Positions 51,071-60,834 of a stretch of DNA of 64,000 nt are shown in pieces; position 1 is the first letter of the stretch; each line of letters begins with the position of its first letter. The stretch spans positions 17,215 through 81,214 of the forward strand of contig JAJEKB010020542.1 of assembly GCA_022393335.1 (NCBI GenBank). Direction: 5' to 3'. The DNA comes from Macrotrachela quadricornifera (lineage: Eukaryota; Rotifera; Eurotatoria; Philodinida; Philodinidae). Below the pieces are notes generated by a model. That model saw only the letters and a program-made list of their open reading frames with translations, was not told the origin of the DNA and made no database searches. A program made the translations under genes and the position numbers.

Positions 51071-51171
51071 ATCGGTTTGAATCAGGAAAACTATTATTTC
51101 TAGAGATAGATTTGGACTAACAATGTGTTTTATATATATTCTTCAAATTAAACGTTTCTATTTTTAAACAT

Positions 51172-51575
51172 AGCGCAGATAAAGGCATGGTTGTAGATCA
51201 CAAGTGTTATATTGAAAATTTATTTAAGTCTTTTGTTAATGAAATATGGAAATAAATAGTAATATTAAGTTCAAAATGTATAAAATGATTCAATGTTCAT
51301 CCAATATTATTAATTATCTGAGAGAAAAAGACACCAAAATAATTTCATGTTTACTGTTTTCACCGCATGGAGTACTACATGATCTGTGGTTAAATAACCG
51401 TATTTATCGAAGTTTAACTGATAAAATAAATGAAATATGATGTATTCATGTGAATTCTAAGATAGATGAAAACTTTTTTTGGGAAAAGGTTCAAGAAACT
51501 TTTAATAAATTTTTGGAAAGTATCAAATTTGTTATAGATAATGATAACAACTATTGTGTATATTTGATGCAATAA
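51172..51575 (+). pseudogene. Possible decayed coding remnant
   Basis: Three consecutive open stretches have coding-like composition: SADKGMVVDHKCYIENLFKS (from 51172), then after a frame change NIINYLREKDTKIISCLLF (from 51246), then after an in-frame TGA at 51438 a stretch with ENFFWEKVQETFNKFLESIK ending at TAA 51575. The pattern suggests a broken gene with one frameshift and one nonsense codon. No family is recognised and chance ORFs are possible. Confidence 0.3.
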
Positions 51576-53334
51576 AATTGAAAGTGTCTCCTTATATTTA
51601 TATTTTTTTATTTAATAGTGACAGAACTTTTTGTCAGACTTAAATAAAACTCATTTTCGATAAACATAGCAGATATAAGTAAATGTAATTCTTTATTGTC
51701 GACATTTTCATCGTTTATAATATACTAATTTTTGCACTTGGACTATAGACACTATCTACAATCATACAAAAAATAATCGGTATTACCTATCATCCTATAT
51801 ATCGAACCATACGTATTTTATAAATAATACGTGATCAAGTGATAAAAACTGTATTGAGTTTAATTTCAATGAAACTTGCATTGATTGGATAGAACTTGTA
51901 TTAAAAATTCTGTCTTCTTTAATTGTAAAAAGATGAAACAACATATTCACTCTTAAATCTTTTTGAAATATGAACCAAAATAGAGGTTCTTTAAGCATAT
52001 TTGTCACTTCATCCTCACTCTCACTGCTATTGCACTGTCTACTAACAATAAATATGAGACACCAGCTAAAGGAATAGTACTAAAATATATTATAGAGACG
52101 CTAGTTTAGCAAATATCTTTATAAATATCTAAAAATTATAGTTCTATTCAAATTTAATTATTACTTGAAAATTTAATTCCATTTTCTATACATACATTAT
52201 TCAATCATTTCCAGTTCCAGTACGCTCAAACAATTCATCATTATTCATACTCAATCATAGACTGTAAGCGTAAATTGAAATGGCATCTAAGATGTTCTTT
52301 GTTTCTTATTTTTTTTGTTGTTATATATATGATGTAAAATATGTATAGAGAGTGATGGATAACAATAGTATTAAATTACTTGAAAGATTTATTTTCATGA
52401 TGTACCTTCAATGATTTTGAACCAAATTAATGCTAGGACATTTTATTCACATCAGAAAATGATAACAACATTTATCTCATAATCAAATAGTACATAACAT
52501 TATAGCTATAAGTCTTGAGATTTCATCTTCTAACAAGTATAGATTATTATACGAGATGTCGAGAATATTTTTGCATCATTCAATATCGTTAGAATTCTAC
52601 TTTGTATCAAAATAATTCTAAAGCAAAGTTAACGAATGAAAATAAATTAATTATAAAGAAAGAGAAATCGAATCTTACATTATTCATGATCTTAGTTCAT
52701 TTGTGATTTGTTCAGCATAACTAGCTCATAAGTTAAATAAAAAAATCTAAGTATATTTAGCTGTTTTATTTGAATAATCCCTTTCTATAATAAGCAACAA
52801 GTTAACTTTGATCGGGAGCAAATGAGTATAAGTTTTAAGTGATAATCATTATAAATAAAACATTGAATAAACTGCCAAGACGGGATCAAATAGAGAAAAA
52901 CTTAAGATAATTCGAGGATAAATTGATAGAAGTAAATAGAAAATTTTTAAAAACTTTTTATTATTAGTCGAGTTATCGTATGAAATCGAATGGGAAAAAT
53001 CGCTTTCTCTCACAATACAATTCTTGTTTATTTATTTCTTTAATTTAGATACATGTATCCTTACTACTCAAAAACATGTTGTTTATTTTTTTCAAATATA
53101 TTTTCTCTTACATTTTACATGCTGTTCAATCGTCTATTCGAGAAGAAAAGCTAATACATTCTATGAATCAGTCATGACGGCGATAATTTCTTTTTTCTTT
53201 TTAGTCCGGTATGAATATTATCATTCTATGGGTACATAAAACGGATGAATTCTCAGAAACAGACAGTTACATCTTTCTAATAACATTGACACACTTATCT
53301 TATTTCAAGACTACATTTTATTATAAGAATCGAA
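51576..53334. other. Intergenic region
   Basis: No supported gene is seen in this AT-rich 1.8-kb region. Short ORFs at 51795 (minus) and 53024 (plus) show no recognisable domain or splicing partner. Confidence 0.4.
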
Positions 53335-54186
53335 ATGGAAGAATTATCAAAAATTAAAGCCAGTCCAAGTATTCAAGTAAAAATTATTCTTAATTTTATT
53401 ATTCCAATGCAATTTTTATTGTTTTAGATTTTGTCAACATCATCTCAAGATTCATTAATAGTTGAAAATAACAAAGCAAAATCTATTTCTAAATGTATCG
53501 AGATGAGCATGCCATCAAACAAGAAAAATAATTCATCTATTGAAGTAAGAATCACTCTTAATTTCATTGTCTCAATGCAAATTTTCGTTTTCTATAGTGT
53601 TTAACTGAATTAATTGAAGATCCCTTAATAGATGAAAATGATAGAATAAAATTTATTTCGAAACGTATTTATATGAATTATGAAAAAAGAAATTGGATCA
53701 GTAAGTTTAAATATTTTATTCTTTTGACTTTTTCTTAGTTATTTATTCGTTTCAGATGTCGCCGAAGATATAAATATGTATCAACAAATAACTCACTCGA
53801 ACAAATATCAATTATTAAAGATGTAAGCTTATTTGAATATTTTATATAAATAACATACATATATATATTTTATTCAGTAAAAGTGAACTTTATCAAACAT
53901 TTCATAAATCTCGAATAGCATTGATGGAATTAGTAAATGATAATGGTAACTGTTGAACTTTTTTTATATATCATTATATATATATATATATTTCTAGATA
54001 GTGATGATAATGATGAATATGAACATTTTTTTTTCACTATTAGTCCAAAAAATGTAGATGATTTTATTAACGGTAAGTTTTCAAAGGTAAAACTTTCTTT
54101 ATATTGTTTTATATTTAGGTCGATTCACAAGCAAACCGAATAAAAAACTAAAAAATAAGTTCGCTTCTATTAAAATTCAATGGTAA
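53335..54186 (+). CDS. Seven-exon orphan protein with duplicated exon
   Basis: Seven small exons (53335-53376, 53428-53544, 53598-53700, 53756-53822, 53878-53945, 53998-54072, 54119-54186) with 45-60-bp GT-AG introns join in frame to 179 residues. The frame continuity across six introns supports a real gene although no exon exceeds 117 bp. The protein is hydrophilic and ends in a basic tail (FTSKPNKKLKNKFASIKIQW) after an acidic stretch (DSDDNDEYEHF). Residues from exon 2 (DSLIVENNKAKSISKCIEM) resemble those from exon 3 (DPLIDENDRIKFISKRIYM), and introns 1 and 2 are also alike. No family is recognised; a role is not proposed. Confidence 0.7.
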
Positions 54187-55584
54187 TTGTAGTTTTCAAG
54201 ATGAATATTCAATAAGTCGTTTTTCTTCTTTATACTTGTGGATTATATTTGCTTGAATTGTGCCATTAGACTAAAAGGTTCGGTCGTTTCAGCTACTTTC
54301 ATTTTTGTGTTTTGATCATTGTATAATTTGATTTATTTATTTTTTCTTTGAAACGATTATTAATCTTGGTTAATAAATATTGAAGAAATTGTTAATTTTA
54401 ATTTAATATTTGAAATCAGGCAATTATTAATAAGTGAAATATGTTGTGAATAAATAATTCTAGCGTATATTGTAAACTTTATTTACTTCAACTGGTAAAA
54501 TATCTTTCAAAGATCAAATAAATGTTCTATAAATTTATTGATTAGTCGGAGACTATAATCATTTACAGTTGTTTTCTATTAACTACTGACAAATTATTTA
54601 ACTTTTAATATTAATAAAAAAAATTCTTAAAATTCATAACCTTTTATTCTTTAGTATTAATGAAATAACGGTTCATCAAATTATTTTGTACTAAATTTAA
54701 GTTTCTCCCCATTAACATTTAATTTATTTACGAGAAAAATACATAAGAGATATTATATATATTGAAAATATCAGAAGAGTTACTCTGTTGTTCTTCACCT
54801 TATACTTCTTTCTAATAATTTCGATATCTAATATCTATCACTTCTAGTTAATTTTTAGAGAAATTAGTAATACACGTAAAGAAAGGTTCAGTTCTCTTTC
54901 GAAAGAGGAAATAAATGAATAAAATAGCAATACGTTTTAAATGAGTCATCTCTTCCTTTGTCGAATGACATTTTCTATTGTAAACTACAAACAAAGGTTG
55001 AAAAGAATATTTTATTTCAGAATATTTATTATATAAAACTCGGACATTTTTTAAATATAGTTCATTATATTCGATATTTACTCCGTTCTCAATAACTAAC
55101 GTTAAAAAATTCATAAAGTACTTTACTTTTTATCCCGAAAAGGTTTTGAAGCAGATATAGATTAATTGTTGATTGTTACTTTTATTGAAATTCTTATTTA
55201 AATCTAACATATAAACAAGATTTTTTTTTCAAGATTATACTTGATTAAATATTTGTTGAACTTTGACGATTTGTTATCAACCTTAAATCTAATAAATATC
55301 GTTGAATAGAAATTGATGCGGTATATTGAATTTGAGATATAATTTGACGAATAGATGATCATTTTCATATAAGAATTCTATATATTAATATATCGTAATG
55401 GGTCAAATTGTCATTTATTATTTTAGGCATTTAAGTGGAATGAATTTGGATAATTAAAAATAAATTTTCAAAAAAGAAAAATAAAAGCAAAAAAGTTCAT
55501 TTCTTGTTTTAAAAGTTTATTTAATAATGGTTTATCGACCCAACGAATCGAGTTATCTATAAAAAAAAGAACTATACAATCTAA
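54187..55584. other. Intergenic region
   Basis: No gene is seen. A minus-strand ORF at 54848-55114 lacks coding character. The sequence is AT-rich without clear repeats. Confidence 0.4.
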
Positions 55585-56193
55585 TTAACCCTTTCAGGAC
55601 CATGGTACAAGGGTTGTACCACCTATCCCGAATGGTTTAAAAGCGGAGTTATGACAATTTTAATTTTCTTTTCACTTGGTAAACTTTGTAGAACGAAGCG
55701 AGATGAAGTTTTTCACAAACTTTTAATGGGTACTAAGTTATCCTCGCAAAGATAATTAAACTACAAAGAGTCAAAAAATTGAATTTTAAGAAAATTCGTT
55801 TTTGTGAAATTTTGTGGTGCCCATGTTCTTTATAGATAGATGTGATAGATATGAACTGCTTTACTGGATTTTGTAGAGAAAAGACAGCTGCATTCAATCA
55901 TAGGATTAACCATCACGACAAGTTAGAGTGCATCATGTATGTCAGAAATGTTATATAGTGACTCCGTCTTCTGTGAATTGGCATCGGGTCTTTTGAAAGT
56001 TTCCCATTTATACTATGATAATTTCCATAAAATACTATACCAAGTGTGAAAAACGATGCAGAAAAACACGCTGTTTCACGCTGGCTGTATCAAACATGCT
56101 TTTGAAGTGATTAACAGATTTTTGACCTTATCGGACGGTGACCTTTCCTGCTTCAAACTTTTCGAAAAAATAATCTGGTCCCGAAAGGGTTAA
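55585..56193. mobile_element. piggyBac-type MITE with TTAA duplication
   Basis: A 601-bp element (55589-56189) starts CCCTTTCAGGACCA and ends with the complement of CCCTTTCGGGACCA, terminal inverted repeats with one mismatch in 14. It is flanked by TTAA at 55585-55588 and 56190-56193. CCCTTT ends and TTAA targets are the hallmark of piggyBac elements. A short internal palindrome GGTACAAGGGTTGTACC follows the left end. The interior is clearly less AT-rich than the surroundings and holds no transposase, so it is non-autonomous. Confidence 0.88.
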
Positions 56194-57274
56194 GACAGTC
56201 TTTTTCAAATATTATTTGTATATAGAAAATTACAGTCATCTTCAAAAGATAGTTTTACATTTGTTTGATCATCGTCTTCGAGAACAAATATTTTTGCTTT
56301 TCAAGAAAATAGAATAGAATACATCGTAGAATTTCATATCATTATCAAGTCAATTAGAACGAGAATGTTAGATTCGCAAATTATGAAAATTTAAAACGAC
56401 ATATTTATCAAATGAAAGAATAAGTTAATATTTTACTCTTCTTCTTTTTTCATCTATAATTTTCTATTACGTATTTAGTTGGGCATCTGCTTACGTACCT
56501 ACCTATTGGGCTACTTCCTCTACTGGAATATACGGCACAACATGTCATTACATAAATCCTTAGCCCTTCAGAATATATTTGTAGTTATGGTAACACATGT
56601 ATCCGTATGTATTACTATATATTGGCACTTATTACATAGCAGTATATGCAAGAAATTAACTGAAATTTCTCAACTTTTATAGGATATATCCTCTTATTTG
56701 TGGGTAATGATACCATCACCTTTTGAAATAACTCACTTGTTTACTCCTTGGGGTAATTTCACAGTTGAATGTCGTTACCAGGTGTAATGGTATTACGACC
56801 TCTATGTATATTACGCGTTTTATTCATTAATATCTCAACAAATATAGTTACACTATTTCCCTTTTTACGTCTCTCAAGATTTTTTTCTTTCTTCATAATA
56901 ATTCTTTTTTGTTTCTTTGTCTATCATGTGTGATATCACTTGTCAACCAAGTATAAACTATACAACCATAGTTCTTTTTTTCATTAAAATATACAGGGTA
57001 ATGTATAAGTTATGTGTCATCTTTGTTTGATACTAGAAAATACTATGAGACTCATTTGCAAAATATTCGATTGTATAGAAAAGTTGATGTGATGTATTCT
57101 ACATTGTAAAATAAGTTCAATCAAAATGAAATCTTTTATCATATACGAGAAAAGAATCGAAAATGTTTCAATTTGTTTTACTCACCTGATATTATTACTC
57201 ATGTGTATATTGTCTTTTTTTTCTTTATCTAAAAGACAAAAATAAGATAGTATGCAAAATATTACATTTTAAAA
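56194..57274. other. Intergenic region
   Basis: No supported gene is seen. A less AT-rich patch at 56480-56800 contains a short ORF and an imperfect inverted pair built on GGTAATGATACCAT near 56702 and its complement near 56790. It may be an old repeat. Confidence 0.4.
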
Positions 57275-58328
57275 ATGTTACCATCTGCTTCTACTATCGA
57301 AATTCTTCCCGTTGAACTTTGGTTCATAATTTTTGATTTTTTTTAATTTATTAGAACTTCATCGTCATTTCTATGGTCTTAACAAAAAAATAAATTCATT
57401 TCTTCGTGAAAAACCTGGAATAAATTTAATTTTAAAATATGGCAGTGATTATCAGTATTTTAAAAAAAATGAAAATGAATTAAGTGGTTTCTTTAATAAA
57501 AATGTTCGTTTATTGTCTATTTATTGTTGGATTGACACTGATTTCCTCTGATCTTATCCACTTCAAATATATTTCACTCGAATTGAGAGACTTCTTTTTC
57601 AAGTAGGTGTTATCAGACCTGTACTTTTAACAGAAGAAACAATTGGACAATTAAAGAATTTAAAATATTTATCCGTTGATCGTGTATGTGTTTTAGTTCC
57701 AATTTTGAAATTTTTATCCATAAATAATGAAAGTAACTCTTTAAAATATTTAGTAAACAACGATAATATTACTATTCCAAAAAATTTACCAATAAATTTG
57801 GAAGAAAAACCTATAATCTTAAAATATTTTTACGTTAAAAGTGCTTCCTGCAAAAGTCTTCTTTCGTTACTTCCGGATGATTCAACGATATCTAACTTAA
57901 TAATTCATAACATGTACGAATCTTCAGTTCTTCCAACTTCAAATAAAATCATTAAAATTGAAGTTCAATCCCTTCGAATCGAAAATATCGACGATAGTGC
58001 ATCTTTTGATGAACTTCGAACTTTGCTCCATCAATTTAAAAACTTAAAAAAACTTTGTATTGTTTATGTAGTGAACAAATGTTTGGCCGATAGAGATCGG
58101 TGGGCTTTATTATTACAATTGATGAAAATTGAACAGTTCTCATTGACATTCAAAGATTACAGTGATGATTGGAGAGGTCCATTTATAAGACCCGAAGATC
58201 AAGCTACTCTATTAGCTCGTTTCAAAACAGACTTTTGGCTAAAAGAAAAACAGGCAGTGATTAATGAAAAAAAGCATACCTGGAATGACCCTTATACACT
58301 TTCTGTCAAGTTCAATATAGCAACATAA
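57275..58328 (+). pseudogene. Broken F-box protein gene
   Basis: The start ATG 57275 opens an F-box-like N-terminus (STIEILPVELWFIIFDFF). The frame is then lost in a run of eight T residues at 57337-57344; the next frame resumes at once with NLLELHRHFYGLNKKINSF, as in F-box proteins of this kind. A second lesion is an in-frame TGA at 57549-57551, after which the same frame stays open to TAA at 58328. The downstream part is leucine-rich (KYLVNNDNITIPKNLP, LLHQFKNLKKLCIVYVVNK), like an LRR-type substrate-binding region. The 8-T run could be an assembly error, but the nonsense codon is independent. Confidence 0.7.
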
Positions 58329-58806
58329 TGTTAACGTCGAACAGATATAACGTTGTTGTCGCTAAATTTCTTTCTGCTTTTTCGTTCTTCCTTACATGAT
58401 CTATATATTGTTTGATCTTTCTTTCTAGTTCATCTTTATGAAGAAGTTTTTCACACTTCTTCAATTAGTTAAATTTTATTTTCTAACTCAGATCACTTGC
58501 CTCATCCTTTAAATAAATATTCATTTGAATCAACATTATTCCATTCATTGTATGTGTTTCCCAAGGCAAAATAGAATAACTCATATCACTAATCCAGCTA
58601 ATACAGATCATACTTTTCTACTGATTCCTTCCAGCCTATTGACATTTGAAATGAAACGTGTATCCTCTTACCATGCGTAATTTGTATCTCTGTCTTGTCA
58701 TAATATGTAATTCTTTTGTTAGAGAATTTTTGTGATACAATCTCAGTAAAAAAACTGAAAAATCTTACCATTTTGAAAAGCTATTCTTATCTTCAAATTT
58801 TATCTA
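58329..58806. other. Spacer between two pseudogenes
   Basis: 478 bp without recognisable coding sequence, RNA or repeat. It separates the broken F-box gene from the cobQ-like remnant. Confidence 0.4.
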
Positions 58807-59529
58807 ATGATTATGCCTTTTTATATAGTCACTTGTTACAGATCAATAGCAAGCTCTCATCCGATTGTGTTCGTCCGTACAAGTAGTGATGTAGGAAAAA
58901 GTGTTATAGCTACAGCTTTCTGCCGAATTTTTATACAAAATGTTTATCATCATGCACTATTTGAAGCAAAAAATATGGCATTTAATTCTTTCGTTATCCC
59001 TGAAGGTTTCGAAATAGGTTGTGCATAAGTCGTACAAGTTGAAGCTACGAGCATACCTTGCCGTACTGATGTGAATTCTTTAATGTTAAAACCAATGTCT
59101 GATAAAGTTTCACAAGCTCTCTTGAATGGTAAGCCATTCGGTAATAAAAGTGCTTATCAATATTTCAATAAAGAAGGCCAAGAGGTTTTTCGCAAGGAAA
59201 TACATAATGCTTTCGACCATTTGGCAAAACGATACAATCCCATTGTGTTGGAAGGAGCCGGTACTGTTTCAAATATTAATTTTTGAGAGACTGATCTTGT
59301 CAATCGACCAATAACTATTTATGCTGGAACAGATGTTATACTTATTGCTGATATAGATCGAAGTGATGTACTTGCTAGTGTCTACGGGTCATTTATGCCT
59401 GTGAAAAGAATTCTCATCAATAAATTTAGAGAAAACATTCGTCTGTTCGAATCAAGAGTAAAAATGCTTGAAGAACTCTGTAGTATACCTGTAATAGATG
59501 TTATACATTATTATAAAGATATTTATATA
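58807..59529 (+). pseudogene. cobQ: Decayed bacterial-type cobyric acid synthase (CobQ) fragment
   Basis: CobQ amidates cobyrinic acid during bacterial vitamin B12 synthesis. One frame, without introns, reads through the N-terminal synthetase domain: P-loop [20 protein letters not shown] (CobQ hallmark), EIGCA, LMLKPMSDKVSQALLNGKPF, PIVLEGAGTVSNINF, ILIADIDRSDVLASVYGS and ILINKFRENIRLFES, in the family order. Stops interrupt at 59026-59028 (TAA where CobQ has Gln) and 59284-59286 (TGA where Arg or Lys is usual), both explicable as C-to-T changes. About eight to ten residues are missing before ILINKF. The C-terminal glutaminase-like half is absent; homology ends at IDVIHYYKDIYI, exactly where a mariner-type element begins. 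Confidence 0.88.
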
Positions 59530-60064
59530 CAGGGTGTTTCAAAAGTCCCTGAGAAAGATAAATTTTTCGTACTCGTTTATTTGTCAAAATGAATCAACGA
59601 ATTTTATTGAATATGATAGGCATCATCGTCAAGTTTTAATTGATGCGGATGAATTTAGGAAATATCGTTGAAAGACATCACTTTTGTCCGAAACACAAAA
59701 AGTACCTTTTTTCAAATGCCACTGAAAAACTGCTTTTTTTTCATCTCTTCAATTTTTGCAATATTCTGAGTTTTAATTTTCCAATGCGATGTTATCATCT
59801 GATTTTTGTGATATATTAGTGAACCTTAACAGTTTGCCTCTTTTCATCGGAAAATCTAACAAGAACAACTATAAAATGACATTGACAAATTTCAAAATTC
59901 AGAACATTGCAAAAATTGAAAAGATTAAAAAAGGCAGTTTTTCAGTGAAATTTGATAAAAGATACTTTTTGCAATTTAGACAAAAGTGATGTCTTTCAAC
60001 GTTATTTCCTAAATTCATCCGTATCGATTAAAACTTGACGGTGGACCTTTTGGTATTCCCTGTA
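59528..60064. mobile_element. Mariner-type foldback MITE with TA duplication
   Basis: A 533-bp element (59530-60062) starts CAGGGTGTTTCAAAAGTCC and ends with the complement of CAGGGAATACCAAAAGGTCC. It is flanked by TA on both sides. The arms are long: about 59625-59780 is inverted at about 59890-60040, including GGATGAATTTAGGAAATA, GTTGAAAGACATCACTTTTG and CACTGAAAAACTGC. CAGGG ends with TA targets fit mariner/Tc1 elements. There is no transposase. It sits at the 3' limit of the cobQ remnant. Confidence 0.85.
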
Positions 60065-60834
60065 TATAACAAAAGTAACTAGCCAAAAGGATTTACTTTT
60101 TTCTGATATTTACATCTTAAGATTTAAATGAATTTTGGATTTATTTTCTACTTGTTTGAAATTCTATGAAAGCGAGATATCTATATCAAAATATGCTCGA
60201 ACTAGTAAAGTTATAGCGCATTTTATTTTCACTTATGGACAAAAAAAATATTATATTTGCTTATCGCTTTGGTAGATTATTATACGAAATGATGATGTTA
60301 GAAAGAACGTCTTGTGTTAAACCAATTAGTTGTATTTCTTCTTCAAATAAATGAAACGTAAGTGAGTACCTATCATTGCAGGAAATTGATCATATATGAG
60401 AGCAATAATATTTTATAAAAAATTCTGAAGAGTATTGCACATATTAAATAATGAATTGGAATATTTTCAGGACTTTTTGATAAAATACTGCACAATAACA
60501 GTGAAAAAATTAACGAATTCACACAAAAAGTGTGTTAGTTTATTGGGCATAAAAATTTTTTTTAAATGGCGAAATACTCGTTAGACTTTCTAAAGAGATT
60601 TAGAGACAAAATGGTAATATTTTTTTTTGTAAATTCGTTAAATTTTTAACAAGTTTCTCATTTCATAGCCTCATTAAATGAGCAAACTACTTTGCAATAA
60701 CTATTCATCGTCGTAATATCCTAGATAATAGCTTTAAATCTCATATATATACAAATGATTATACCTTTATTTCAGATTATACTTTATTAATATATATGTT
60801 TAAAATACTCATCAATACATAATGAAATAAAAAA
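60065..60834. other. Intergenic region
   Basis: No coding sequence is seen. The cobQ homology does not resume to the right of the mariner-type element. It includes the 3' flank of the large minus-strand gene. Confidence 0.45.

Noticed and set aside
59789..59989. 66-codon ORF with Lys/Phe-rich product
   Set aside because: Falls inside an arm of the mariner-type MITE.
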